Shown here: positions 1 to 15,720 of the stretch, piece after piece
Numbering within the stretch: the stretch's first letter is position 1
Layout of the letters: every line of letters begins with the position of its first letter
Assembly: GCF_902148845.1 (NCBI RefSeq)
Contig: NC_043755.1
Span: 1,226,378 to 1,290,377, forward strand
Length of the DNA: 64,000 bases
Source: Salarias fasciatus
Lineage: Eukaryota > Chordata > Actinopteri > Blenniiformes > Blenniidae
Direction of reading: 5' to 3'
The notes under the pieces: model-generated
What the model was told of the DNA's origin: nothing
Seen by the model: only the letters and a program-made list of their open reading frames with translations
The model's database searches: none
Made by a program: the position numbers and the translations under genes

Positions 1-1241
1 TTTTTAAATGGGTTAAAAAACACGCAAAGCTAAACAGTTAAAACAGCTATAATGTCAAAATTGTCTCCAAAACAGTGCTGAAAAAGAGTGAAACCACTAA
101 AAATCAGGTAGAGAAACAGGTCAAATGTAATAAAATGTCCTGAATTATAACTGAAATTTCATAAATGCAACATGAATATAGTTTTAATGAGTGCCAAAGC
201 TACATATGGAACTTTATAAGTTGTGTTAGCCTCAGTTTAAAGTCAAAACGTGTTTTGTAGCTTCAATTAAACTTGATTTTATTGAGAAATCTTTCAATAT
301 ATTTAAGGATTTCTTTTAGTTTCAAGCAGCTTGAAGTAGATGTTTCTGTGTCTATGGAAACGACGCGACAGGATCTAATTTACTTAAGCAAATCGCTGGT
401 CATTTTATTTTTATTTGTTGTGGCATCATTTGAGCTCGCTGCTGTCGTTGAAATGTTGAACTAGTTTTCAATTGTGAGTCCAGATCAATACGATAGCTGC
501 TAAACCTTTTTCTCATGAGTCGTCTGTGAACACATAAATAAAATGTGATCGATTCCTGCATTAGATAGCAATGCTTCAGCTTCACCAAAATAGTTACGTG
601 AGCATCAGCGGTAAAGTTCATTAGAAAAATATAAACCAAAGTTAAAGATTGTAAAAACAGAGGATGAACGGTACGAAATATGTGAGACCCAATGTACGTT
701 CACAAGTCCATGAATTTGGAAGGAGTTGGATTTTTCATAACAACAACAATTTTTTTTAAGCCCAAAAATGTGAAATTTAAATGTCAGCCACCTTCCTACA
801 GTGCACCGAAGGGAATTTAATGTCAGTAGTCATGAGGAAGACAAGTATTAGCTCAAAATCTCCCTCACAGCCACCCAGAAACGCGTCACCGGGACCTGAC
901 TTAAGACCAGAACAGTGGCCGGACACAGTCTGTCCAGCAGACTCAGCTGATGGAGAAATGGACACGTGACAGAGAAAGACAATACACTCTCTGAAAGGTT
1001 TATAACAGTATGGTGACACCAGTTTCTTTAAAATATTCCTTACAAGCCTGTAAATGATTTTTTTTTTCTGTTGTATTTTGTGGTTTTGTAATTTTAATTT
1101 TTGTTGTATCTTTTAAGAAAAACAATGAGGAATGCAGCTCATGTAAAACTTTGTGTTTCCAGCAGAAAGCTAGGATTCAGTGAAGCGGATGAACTCAAAA
1201 GTGAGGTTAATGTGTGTCTCTGCATTTGCATTATTGACCAG
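1..1241. other. left flank, intronic or upstream of the TBC gene
   Basis: No exon can be supported here. The stretch is AT-rich and its short reading frames match nothing I recognise. It most likely belongs to an intron of the TBC-domain gene whose first visible exon begins at 1242, because that exon enters in mid-protein and the N-terminal part of the gene must lie to the left of the window. Confidence 0.5.
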
Positions 1242-3971
1242 ATCTTATTTGAGCGGGTGACGTTTGAGCAGCGCGAGCTGCAGGAAGCCATTCGAATCAT
1301 TGATAAGGACGTTCCGCGGACCAACAGAGACCTGAGCTTTTACCAGTGAGTCACTGTCAGCTTATTTGCCCCGAGATGCTGTCGCTTTCCCAGTCCTGGT
1401 CTAGAGGGATCTTCTTCTTTTTTTTTTTTTTTCTTTCACATTAAAGGTGCTGTAGGCAGGATTCCACATCTCCTAAGCAAGATGTCGATTTGACCCAACT
1501 AAGATGGCGATTTGAAACCCAGCACAGCCAATCCTGTCCTGTTTTCTCTGACATCACACCCTTACGCAAGTTAAGCCCCTCCCACAAGAATGTGCGACGA
1601 ACGCCCCTCGACCAATCACGGTTAGAGCCTCATGGGCTCTTCTGATTGGTCAAAGATACCTGGAGCTGTCGAGATTCCTTTTCAGCTCAGAATAGAGACA
1701 GATGGAAACGCTGCGCCCTCACGGTAGTGCAATTATGCTACACTCCTAAAGGATTATCAATGGATACTCTAACATTTAATCCAAAGAAAACACAGAAAAA
1801 TTAGCATTGACTAGCAAAATCCTGCCTACAGCACCTTTAAGGAGTCTGGATCAGGCTCAGTTTACCTATTGATTTGAATCCTGGGTGCTGAAGTGAGAGG
1901 ATATTTAAAACATGCAGGACAGGATTCCCTGCATGTTTTAAAGGAACCTGGGTGGAGAAACTTGAGAGCTGACTCTTGACATTAAGTTTGTGAGTGTAAA
2001 CATCCAGGCAACTGAGCCGCTTCAATTGGAATCTGCTGTATTACAAATTCTGCTGAAGCCTTAAACTGTTTGTCTCTATGAATAACCTTTTGATATTAAT
2101 ATTACTGTGATTGGGATTTCAAACTGTCACACAGAAGTCTGTTTTTTCTGTTTATTTAGAAGATATTACTCCTCACTATTTGTTCACCTCAATATGGAGA
2201 CATTAACAGTATTTATCTGACTCTGTCTTGATCAGTAATTGTCTATATGTCTGCAGGAATGAAGGTTTAGGGAATCTTTTGGTGTTGAGAGATATCCTCA
2301 TCACTTTCGCTGCTTTTCACCCAGGTAACCGGCTCCAATGAGCTGCTCTGAAGTTCGCTGAGCGGCTGAATCAGAGGCCGTTTGTTGTGTCCTCTGAGAT
2401 CAGCATCAAACCGCCTGCTTTGTGTGTTGATCCAGAGGTGAGCTACGCCCAGGGGATGAACGACCTGTGCAGCCGCTTCCTGGAGGTTCTCGACTGTGAG
2501 GTCGACACTTTCTGGAGCTTTTCCTGCTACATGGAAAAGTTCTCCAGGGACTTCATGGTCGATGGCTTGCACAGAAAAATAGGTGTGTGAATCAGAGAAA
2601 TATATATATTGTTTTATACACAACCTCAATCCCAAACAGTTTGGATACTGTATTAAATGTGCCTGTGTTCACAGAAATACTTGGTTTCACACAACTTTGG
2701 CAACTTTGATTATTAATGCAATTCACTATTTTCCCTTTAGATACTCCATTCAATCTGATTGACCCTACATATATTGTCTTTTACAAGCACCTTATCTGCA
2801 AATATTGATACATACACTGATCAAATGCCTAAAACATTCCTGGTCTTTCAGCATGTTGTGAAATAAAATTTGTTCCCAACCAATTAGAAGAAGACCTGAG
2901 ACCTCTAGTGGTCAAACACAGGTATTGGAATCTTACTGCTGCAACAGACATCATTTGTTGGACATGAATTTGGATGAAAAAAGAAAACATTCTGATTAAA
3001 AACTTGAAGAAATCAAATGAAATTTATCCAAAATTTTGATAGCATGAGATCACAAGTGCTGTTACTACGAGATGTAGTATGAAAGAAATGCCTTTGTGTG
3101 TTTAATAGAGCTGGAAGCTGCGCTGTTAAAGGAGCTGGATCCTCCACTTTACTCTCATTTGGCCAGTGACAGCTTGGAGAGTTTCACATTCTGCCACAGG
3201 TAGAGCTGCAATAAACTAAAATGAATTCTTCCATTTTGTCTCTTACTTGCTTTCTGTGTGCGAGTTTTAGGTAATGCCTGTGCACGTGTTGCCTCTCCTT
3301 TCAGGTGGTTGCTGCTGGGTTTCCAGAGAGAGTTTAATCAAAGTGACGCACTGCGTTTGTTTGAGATCCTGAGCTGCGACCATCTGGAGCTCATTTCTCA
3401 GCAAGTCGATCGAGCTCGCTATCAGGAGAGACTGGCACGGAAATACAGCACGGGTGAACGACCGTGGAAAAAAAGGCCAAATAAACTCCAGAGCTAGCCT
3501 CAGTGCTGTTTAAGTGAATTATTTTTTTGTTGTGTTTTTTTCTTTTTTTTTTTCAGATGACAGCTCGGAGGCGGAGCTTCAGGCCATCAACACTGACTTC
3601 ACCTTTGAGCTTTTCATCTGTGCGGCCATCCTGCTGGACAACAAAGAGTCTCTGCTGAAGTGCCGAGACGACGTCCAGCTCATCCAGTTCATTAACAGGT
3701 GCGTCCGTTTGCTCAGACAGTCGAGCTCCACACACGTGCTGGAATGGTGTGTGTTGATCGGCACGAATGTGTTTGTAAAAAAATCACTTACTCCTGCAGC
3801 CTTCAAGGAAGACTGGACCTGAACAGCACCCTGAAGAATGCAGAGCAGCATTTGTACCACTACTGTAAACGCTGTGCGTGGGATTACATGAACGGACGCT
3901 TCAGAGGACACAGGAGCAAAGACGGGGACTTTTTATTCCAACTCCGGAGCCTTTTTGTTTTAAAACAATAG
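1242..3971 (+). CDS. TBC-domain Rab GTPase-activating protein, 3' part of gene
   Basis: Seven exons: 1242-1345, 2257-2324, 2436-2582, 3109-3199, 3305-3453, 3557-3698 and 3800-3971. All have GT-AG borders and together give 290 residues plus stop. The protein shows the TBC fingerprints: the arginine-finger box (IDKDVPRTNR, exon 1), the glutamine-finger box (SYAQGMNDL, exon 3) and the RWLLLGFQREF helix (exon 5). TBC proteins accelerate GTP hydrolysis on Rab GTPases and so steer membrane traffic. Exon 6 carries a TFELFICAAIL segment typical of the C-terminal half of the fold, and the protein ends soon after it. The closest relatives I can recall are the GYP7/TBC1D15/16/25 group, but I cannot place it exactly. 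The N-terminus is outside the window, and the 5' border of the first exon is the least certain one. Confidence 0.8.
1441..1840. mobile_element. MITE with perfect terminal inverted repeats and TTAA ends
   Basis: The left end (TTAAAGGTGCTGTAGGCAGG) is the exact reverse complement of the right end, and the match extends 23 bp. Both ends carry TTAA, so the element is exactly 400 bp including the two TTAA copies. TTAA target-site duplications are typical of piggyBac and Kolobok transposases. The interior has no coding capacity. It sits in an intron of the TBC gene between the exons at 1242 and 2257. The identical ends suggest either a young copy or strong palindromic constraint. Confidence 0.85.
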
Positions 3972-5140
<1,169 letters not shown>

Positions 5141-5205
5141 TCCAGAACTTTCCTTGGTGGAGTCACCTGACACCCCGGTGGGCTCTCCCGGCGCTCTATA
5201 TACTC
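5141..5205 (+). promoter_or_regulatory. hspa8: hspa8 core promoter with heat-shock element and TATA box
   Basis: A GAAnnTTC heat-shock-factor core lies at 5145-5152, preceded by a partial third unit. A TATATA box lies at 5197-5202. The transcript would start about 30 bp further on, near 5225-5230. This is the layout expected of an HSC70 gene: basal transcription with a modest heat-shock element. Motifs were read by eye; use of the start site is inferred. Confidence 0.65.
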
Positions 5206-5224
5206 CGGGGAGCAGAGACGCTCG

Positions 5225-6490
5225 CCCTCTTAGTCTGCCTGCCAGGAGAGCGAGGGGCGTGCTGGAGAGGAGCTCAGACCGCGGTGCTGAGTATTGGGCG
5301 AAAGCACAGCATCATTTTAAAACTCAGTAAACTCTCAAGTCTCGAACAACTAACTGCGCAAGGTAACTTCAAATACAAGAAGCATCGTGGCCTGGCTTCG
5401 TAGTCTTGTCTTGCTTTCAGTTTGAATATCCTAACAGCCAAAACTGGGCGGTTCTCGACGGTTGCATGGCTTCTTGTGAAACACCGGCATGTGAAACAGG
5501 ATTCCTGTGAAAAAGGGGATATCTTCGAAAGTCATAGCTTTGTCACACAGTTGCATTTCAAAGTTTCAGCTGCCAAGGAAAATTCACTAAAGAAGTTTTT
5601 GCCGCTGTTCTGTGTTGCACAACTGGATAACAAGTGATAATTCAATACCGTGTTCTGGCTGCAGCGGCTCTGACAGAGAAAGCAGTGAAGTCAGTCTAAG
5701 AGCAGCGCTTTAGTGTTCTGTGATTTTACAGTGAACTCCTCCTTTGTGTTTGAGACTGATTCTTTTGAATCTGTTTCTGTCAGTGGTCACTACCACATGA
5801 CTTTTTTCGTAACAGCAGCAGACTTCTGTTAAATCTTCACTGACATTACTGAGATTCAAAGCTGTATTTATTTCTAACCCCACTGTTTCGAGATCAAGCA
5901 AAGTTTTTTTTTTTTTTAATTTAAATTTGATTATTGAGCCAGGAATTTTTAGCCCTCTTCCTTCCAGTCATATGCGTTCATACTATTTCTAGTAACCATG
6001 AGCTATTTGAAGCCAGCTGTCGGAAAATAAAGGCATTGCTCACTTCTGCAGGATCAGTACGTCACTCTCAGAAAGCCTGACTGAGACACGCCGATGGCAT
6101 GTCGCTGAGAGTGGAGGAGCAGCGTAGGCAGGGAATTAAATGGCAGCGTGACAAACTGATTCGGTCTCATGTGTCAGGAGCCGGTTTAAGCCACTATCCC
6201 AAGTAAAGCACACCGCTGCTGAATGAGCATCATGTTAGGGACAGCATAGCACGCAGGTCAATACTTTTCAGAGGATAACACATGCTTGAAGTGTCACTGT
6301 AAAAAAAACTAATCAGAAACAATTATAACTTGATGGTAAATATATAGAATAGGATAAAATTGATCTTCTCTGTCATTGTTGAGACACAGTGAAAATAAAA
6401 AAGCATATCTTATTTACCTCTGAGTGGAAAAAGAGCAGTTACCTGGGATAAACATTGCTCTTGCTCATATGCTTATTTTGTTTATCTCAG
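5225..6490 (+). other. hspa8: hspa8 5'-UTR exon and first intron
   Basis: A non-coding first exon appears to run to 5362, where a good donor (AG|GTAACT) occurs. The matching acceptor (TCTCAG) ends at 6490, directly before the ATG. Vertebrate HSC70 genes have this 5'-UTR intron. I looked for C/D-box snoRNA signatures inside it and saw none. Confidence 0.65.
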
Positions 6491-9282
<2,792 letters not shown>

Positions 9283-9515
9283 ACACTGCAGTCTGTGTTT
9301 CTGTATACCAACATATATTTACAGCCATAAAGGCAGTTTCTTCTTCTTCTTCTTTTTTTACCTGGTATGAATACAGTCAGATCCCTGGTTTGTGCCTGAA
9401 TGTTATCAAGTTCTCAGCAAATGAAAAGAACAAATTTGGTGCAGATTCATCTAACAGCTCATTATTGATGTCTCAATCATATCATTTCACAACTGTGATT
9501 TCTAAAAAGCAAACC

Positions 9516-9521
9516 AATAAA
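9516..9521 (+). terminator. hspa8: hspa8 poly(A) signal
   Basis: Canonical AATAAA about 235 bp after the hspa8 stop codon. The T-rich tract at 9341-9360 lies within the 3' UTR. Confidence 0.75.
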
Positions 9522-9539
9522 GACCATCAGTAAAACTCA

Positions 9540-10010
9540 ACTTTGCAAACGGTTGTGTTTATTTTGGTTCAGATTTTATATTTACATTTATCAGCTACAG
9601 CACAATGATTACTGCAAAAAGAGTTGTGCAGAGACACACACCTACAGCATATGAAATCTGCTGACACAATGGTTTCTGAGAAACAGTTACATTTAAGACA
9701 GACTTCCTTTTTCGCTGCATCACCATCTCACAGGAAATGTTTTCAATGAAAAAGAAACACCCTTATCTGATACAATCAGATGAGGTTCTTACAGATTGAG
9801 CAGAAATTTATTTTCACCGCTGCAGTTAGTTTGGTGCTGTAGTAAAGCCAATGTGTGCAGTTTGACTGTACTCTACATTTTGGGGGCATGCTTTGGCAAT
9901 TTGGTGTGTCAATTTGCAACAAATGGATTGACAATAGCAAAATATTACCTCATAAACCATTTTGCAAAAGACAAACAACAGAGGTACAGTACTTATCGCC
10001 ATGTGGTCTG
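9540..10010. other. intergenic, no gene seen
   Basis: AT-rich spacer between hspa8 and the protease gene. No conserved reading frame or repeat was recognised. Confidence 0.6.
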
Positions 10011-10018
10011 TTCCCAGG

Positions 10019-10084
10019 CAGGTGGGGCAGGTGGGATTTACACATGGAATTCAGGGTCAACCGCTTAAAATTCACTTATAAAAG
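10019..10084 (+). promoter_or_regulatory. ctrl: ctrl core promoter: two E-boxes and a TATA box
   Basis: Two CAGGTG E-boxes (10019-10024 and 10028-10033) lie about 45 bp upstream of a TATA box (TATAAAAG, 10077-10084), which itself lies about 60 bp before the ATG. Pancreatic acinar genes are driven by PTF1, which binds an E-box together with a TGGGAA-like box; TTCCCA is present at 10011-10016. The orientation and spacing are not the textbook PTF1 site, so acinar control is inferred from the gene's identity. Confidence 0.5.
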
Positions 10085-10139
10085 CCAGTTTTTCACACAG
10101 CTGAGACTCAGGGACGTGACTCGCTACCGAGACAGCACC

Positions 10140-11824
10140 ATGTTCTTGCTCATTAGCTGTTTTGCCCTCGTGGCATCCGCTTTCGGTGAGTGTTCAGAGC
10201 TCAGAGTTATTGTGGAGAATCTGAGATGAGTGTGAGCAACTGTCGGTTTCGTTCTTAAGGTTCTGATACTTCGTTGTTACCGGTTGTTTTAAATTGTTCT
10301 TGTTGGGCTTCAGGGTGTGGAGTGCCCGCCATCAGGCCTCAGGTCAGCGGACATGGCAAGATTGTGAATGGAGAAAACGCTGTGTCTGGGTCTTGGCCCT
10401 GGCAGGTTTCTCTTCAGGTAATTATTTGGGCACATTCATAAGTTTGCTTGTTTTGTTTTGTTTTTTTAGTTTTAACACTCACCAACTGCATCAACTAATT
10501 ATCGCAGTTAATAAAACTGTTAAAAAATCTATTTAATCCTAGGATGGTAGAGGATTTCACTTCTGTGGAGGATCCCTGATCAACCAGTACTGGGTTGTGA
10601 CTGCTGCACATTGCCGCGTGTCGTGAGTGACTTCATTTGAATAAAGCAAGACAATAAAAATCCTTCTCCTCATATCCTGTATTCATTCCCTGCTTGTTCT
10701 TATTTTCTCCAGTCCAAGAAGCCACCGTGTTATCCTGGGAGAACATGATCGTCAGTCCAACAGTGAGCAAATTCAGGTCAAGGCCATCTCCAGGGTAAGG
10801 AACAACACTGAAAACGTAAACTTTTGTGCGTCTGAACTGTTCTGAAATTGGTTGACAGTACATCCTCTTCTCTGTCTCCAGGCCATTTCTCACCCCTACT
10901 ACAACGCCCAGAACTTCAACAACGACATTACGCTGCTGAAGCTGTCCTCCCCAGTGCAGTTCACCTCCCGGATTTCCCCCGTGTGCCTGGCCTCCTCCAG
11001 CACCAGCATCCCCTCTGGAACCACGTGTGTCACCACTGGATGGGGCAAGACTGGCCAGACCTGTGAGTGATGCAAAGACATGTGGAACATTTACAGACAC
11101 AGATCTGAACTTCTAGATTTTTGCTGATGAACCCAAAGGAATGCATTGTTACCCAAATTAAAGCCAGACTGTTTAATTCAGTTTTATTTCCAATGGTGCC
11201 AAATGTAACACAGCCACTTCAAACCCAACACCTTTACATGAGCAAGAATCGCTGATGGAAGACAATTCACTTCTAGATGTCCTGTTAAAGTGCATATGAA
11301 CTCATGATTTCCCTTTCTGCCACAGCGAGCCCTCGTTTCCTCCAGCAGACCTCTCTGCCTCTGCTCAGCCCTCAGCAGTGCAGGAGCTACTGGGGCCACA
11401 ACAGAATCACTGACGCCATGATCTGCGCTGGTGCCTCCGGCGTGTCCTCCTGCCAGGTAACAACCAGAGTGGAATATAAAAGAAACAACTGTACGAGCCA
11501 TCACCTTCAGTTTGTCTCAGGCATCGTAATCAATTTTATTTTGTCAGCAGTCATCTTCTAACATCACTGTCTGAATTCAAATGCTTTAACGATTGAATAT
11601 TTGATTGTACAGCTGAATATGCCGTTTGTTTTTTTCTAAGCCAATTATTCCTCTTCTTTTAGGGTGACTCTGGTGGCCCTCTGGTCTGCCAGAGCGGTGG
11701 TGTGTGGAGTCAGGTGGGCATTGTGTCCTGGGGCACCTCTAACTGCAACGTGCGCACCCCCGCTGTGTACGCCCGTGTGTCCTACCTGCGCCAGTGGATC
11801 GACCAGACCGTCGCTTACAACTAG
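10140..11824 (+). CDS. ctrl: chymotrypsin-like serine protease (CTRL type), secreted zymogen
   Basis: Seven exons: 10140-10185, 10314-10417, 10543-10622, 10713-10794, 10882-11062, 11326-11456 and 11663-11824, giving 261 residues. A hydrophobic signal peptide ([16 protein letters not shown]) precedes the propeptide [15 protein letters not shown] and the activation site IVNG. The catalytic triad is visible: His in TAAHC, Asp in NNDITLL, Ser in GDSGGP. The S1 pocket has Ser189 (VSSCQGDSGG), Gly216 (SWGT) and Ala226 (TPAVY), which predicts chymotryptic specificity for aromatic or large hydrophobic residues. The pro-segment and SCQGDSGG context resemble mammalian CTRL more than chymotrypsinogen A. 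It is expected in pancreatic juice, activated by trypsin. No damage is seen. Confidence 0.92.
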
Positions 11825-11976
11825 AGCGCAAACCCACAATGCTCCAGCACAAGCTCATCATATGAATTTCTACCACCACTTCATACAGCACGGATGAGAA
11901 CTTGATGCAACAGCATCGATTACAAAACGGTAGCAGCGTCACACTGCACTGCTGTCTCGTGCTTTTGTCAAAGGTC

Positions 11977-11982
11977 AATAAA
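11977..11982 (+). terminator. ctrl: ctrl poly(A) signal
   Basis: AATAAA about 150 bp after the stop codon, in a short 3' UTR of the sort usual for pancreatic protease transcripts. Confidence 0.75.
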
Positions 11983-12009
11983 CTCTTAAGTTTAAGATGA
12001 ATGTTGGTT

Positions 12010-12941
12010 TTATGTCTGTTTTTTTTTTTTCAATTGAGGCTTCAAACCACAATGTTCATAAAGGCCATGGAGACAACGTGTGAGTGTGTGGCGAGCAAAG
12101 AAGCTATGACAGATTTATCCGATGCAACTTCCTCCAGGTGACGTTAAGTCTTTTCCAAGTCTGCACAAACACATGTAGGCTGGATTGTCGGGTTTGCAAC
12201 TGGCAAACTGTTGCTAGATAGTGAAATCAGCCTGTTCCACTGCACTTACACTCCGCCAAGATCTGGCTTGTCATAGCTGGCCTACCGACTCACGCAGCTT
12301 TCAAAACTGACACAAGTTGTCAGCCTGTGGTCATTTACGGCGTGTGAAAAGGGAAGCCTGGCCCTTACGTATATATTGCATATAATGCCACAACACCATA
12401 TGTTTTGGAGATGTTTTGATAGCTAAAGGCGAACATGCACATGTTGATGCCAGCACACGTCGCTGGTTAACTTGTCATGTCTAGTAATTGTATAATAACG
12501 CTGTATTGATGGGCAACACTGTAATGTACTTCTGGCTATTGTAGTCTGCGGACCACATGAGACCCTTTGGCTTTTCCTGTTAGAGGTCAACTCTACTTTT
12601 CCACTGTGTGGATAACAACAACATGTCTTCATTGTGTTGAAAGATTACAGTTTGAGTCACCAGAATCACACAAAACACAAACAAATCTGACAACTTTTCT
12701 GATGCAAAGCAGAAACAATTGCTTATCAAAACCATACTTTGGATTATAGTCCGAGCATTGAGAAACAACTGCTCCTCAACCCTCCTAACTGAGCTTCCTT
12801 TAACACATGGCCAACTGGGAACAATGTTATTGTATGAAGTGCCATGTTTTGCTCACTTCCCGTGCACAAGTATTGTCTCTCATTGGCAGCTGTACAAACC
12901 AAGAAGGAGGGGTGAATAAAAAGGAGTGACAGATAGCAATG

Positions 12942-12945
<4 letters not shown>
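12010..12945. other. intergenic, no gene seen; possible GPCR promoter at its right end
   Basis: No exon or recognised repeat. Near 12914 an A/T-rich element (AATAAAAAGG) lies about 100 bp before the first coding exon of the GPCR and could act as a TATA-like box. Confidence 0.45.

Positions 12946-12946
<1 letters not shown>

Positions 12947-12974
<28 letters not shown>
12947..12974. repeat. (CA)n microsatellite in the GPCR 5' region
   Basis: About 14 CA units just upstream of the GPCR start codon, probably inside its promoter or 5' UTR. Confidence 0.9.
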
Positions 12975-12977
<3 letters not shown>

Positions 12978-13013
12978 CACACTTGAAGTCAGAGTGTTGT
13001 CACTGCAACGAAG

Positions 13014-14498
13014 ATGGGGACTGGTAAGATACTTTAAATATATATTAACATTCACTTTTAAAATGCACTGGCCCATCACATGGCCCACCTTGCTAAATTA
13101 GGACAAAATAAGTTTATTCATTTGTCTTGACAAAGGTAATCTTTTCTGATTATGAAACATATTTCAATGCAGACATCAACATGCAGTTTAGCATAAAATT
13201 GTGTTGCAAAGTTAACCATCAGATGGGCAAGAGTAGCATTGACATATAGGTCATTCACTGTTCATTGTTTTGAAATTCATAACTTTTCTTTTCTTTGCAC
13301 AAATTGTAGAATTCAAATCAATTAATCATCATTGTCATTTTTAAAGGTTCTTTATACTTTGATGCATTTTATTGCTATTTTCCATCATCAGGTAAAAGTT
13401 AAGAGACTCTGATGCTTTTCTGGGTGTGTAAACTCACTTCTTTTTGTCATTTTTTTGCCATCAGAAAACACCACTTCCCCCACGAATCGGTCCCCTGGGC
13501 TGGACGAGATTTACCGACGCATACAAACAGCGAACGTGGTCATCTACTGCCTCATCGTCATATTTGGGACTCTGGGTAACGGCCTGGTGATCTACGTGAC
13601 GGGCTTCAAGATGAAGAGAAGCGTCAACTCAGTGTGGTTTCTCAACTTGGCCCTAGCTGACTTCCTCTTCACCACCTTCCTGATTTTCTCCACTGTTTCT
13701 CTCTCTCGAGGACACCAGTGGCCTTTTGGGCAGCCCATGTGCAAGTTCAGCAACTTTTTGTCGTTAGTGAACATGTTTGCCAGCGTGTTTTTTCTCACAG
13801 CCATCAGCCTGGACCGCTGCGTGTCCATTTGGGTGGTGGCGTGGGCGCAGAACAAGCGCTCTGTCCGCAAAGCACAGATCATGTGCGTGGTCGTCTGGGT
13901 GACGGCAGCGATCTGCAGCATCCCTAATGCCACGTTTCGCTCGGTGAAAGAGATACGAGGAGTCTTCAAGTGCGTTTACGGCAGAGAAATGACGCCCGAA
14001 CAGAAATGGATCCTTTACACTTTCCGTTTTGTCATGGGCTTCCTCATCCCGTTCCTGGTGATACTCGTGTCCTATGTGGCTATCGGGATCCGTGCACGAC
14101 GTCTGCACAATACAAGGAAACGAAGACCCTGTCGAATCATTCTTTCTATCATTTTTGCCTTTTTCATCTGCTGGCTGCCTTTCCACGTTGTGAGCTTTAT
14201 GGAGTTAAAGGCCAAGACGAATCCTTCACTCCGAAGCGTTGTGAAGATCGGAGGACCTGTGACACTGACTCTAGCTTTCATGAACAGCGCCTTGAACCCC
14301 ATCCTCTATGTTTTCATGTGCGAGGAGTTCCAGAAGAAGCTGAAGCGCTCCATATGCTTCGTCCTTGAGAGCGCCTTGGCAGAGGACCCCACATCATTTA
14401 AGTCCTCTCGTTCTTTCTCCACACAACTCTCACGGATTGTCCACAAGTCGGAGTCTGCTCCGCTGGAAGACAGAAAGCTGTCCACAGACTTGAACTAA
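13014..14498 (+). CDS. class A chemoattractant GPCR, FPR/chemerin-receptor-like
   Basis: Two coding exons: 13014-13023 (ATG GGG ACT G) and 13465-14498, giving 347 residues. The long second exon has no in-frame ATG before the first membrane helix; only the tiny first exon supplies a start, in good Kozak context and with clean GT-AG splicing. The N-terminus (MGTENTTSPTNRS) then has two N-glycosylation sites. Seven hydrophobic segments are present. The DRY position reads DRC (SLDRCVSIW), as in formyl-peptide receptors and chemerin receptors; TM6 has the FFICWLPFH motif and TM7 has NPILY. The C-tail is rich in Ser and basic residues, suiting arrestin or kinase control. This family guides leukocyte migration through Gi, with peptide, chemerin or lipid ligands. 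Which fish paralogue it is, and its ligand, cannot be told. Confidence 0.88.
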
Positions 14499-14840
14499 TC
14501 TTTAAACATTTTGCTGCGCTATGATGAACTGCACATCTGCTCAATGGGGGCTGGAAGTCACAGCTCATAAAACCCAGGAATCATGAACAATTTCCATATT
14601 TTTTACCTTTCTAATGTCACCTGGCAACAACTAACTGCTTTGCTGCATCAGCCAAATTGAAAACACCCGTTTGCTCACAGCACGAAAACATTGTGAATAG
14701 ATGCTGTCGGATATGGCATTGCTTCAAGTTAACGAAGATTTATTCTGTTTTTCTTTTTCAACTTTTGATGCTCATGCTGATTACTGCACGAAAAACAAGC
14801 CCGTCATTTAACTTCAACTGAAATGCATGTCTATAAAACC

Positions 14841-14846
14841 AATAAA
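14841..14846 (+). terminator. GPCR poly(A) signal
   Basis: AATAAA about 340 bp after the GPCR stop codon. Confidence 0.65.
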
Positions 14847-14859
14847 ATAGTGTTGTTGA

Positions 14860-15720
14860 GCTGCTCTCTTCTTTACCAGTGAACGTGAACGTGACGTTTA
14901 CCTCACCACTGTTTCAACAGGATGCCGCAGCGGTTTAGAGTTGAGATCTTTTAATTGCAGAATGAGAATGATCATTATCTTAGTACCTTGCTACACCTCG
15001 GAAACATGGACTTGTGCATGGGTTGGTTCAGTTAAATTAAAAAAAAAAAACAACAAAAAAAACAACCTATAAATACTTGTAGTTGATGTATTAAACCACA
15101 AATAGAAGTACTGGCCCTTAGTTGCTTGGAACGTTAAACCACACATGGGTGATGTTTTGCTAGCTCTTCGCTTTTGCACTTCTGAGTGTGAGAAACAAAT
15201 GTTGTGGTTAATGTTAAAATAGAACACACAGAAATATCAGACCCAGGAGTGAGCAATCGCTATGGTGCAACCAGTGACACAAATCGAATGGAATGGGGTT
15301 TTTTTTTGTAGTTGTCGTGGGGTAGACTGTGATGAAAACTTCTATATCTTTACAAAAGCAAAGATTACCACAATCTCAACATGAAGCTAACTTTAATTAA
15401 AATTGCTGGTGCGAAATACAGTGAAATGTGAGGAAAAACTTCTCCCATAGCTAGATAGATAGGTTCTGTGGAAAAATGGTAAAACTGAGTCAATCAGACA
15501 AGTACAGTGAATTTTATGAATAAAAATGTCCGACGATACAACACGAGACACACCCATACAGGAAACCGTACCAAAACACTTGCAGTGCAAAGGACAAATG
15601 AACTTGAGGCTCAAAGTTCTGTGAATGTTCCTCTACTGGTGTGACAGTGTGTCCACACAGCGGCCGTGGCTCCTTTCAAACTGCATAGAATTCATTCTGT
15701 GTTGAGGATCTCCAGGGTCG
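14860..15720. other. intergenic and lin37 3' UTR
   Basis: Gap between the convergent GPCR (+) and lin37 (-). The right part should be the lin37 3' UTR. I recognise nothing else in it. Confidence 0.45.

Noticed and set aside
13455-13464. Start of the GPCR at 13455 within the main exon's open frame
   Set aside because: The codon there is TTG inside the polypyrimidine and acceptor region; the spliced ATG at 13014 is far better.
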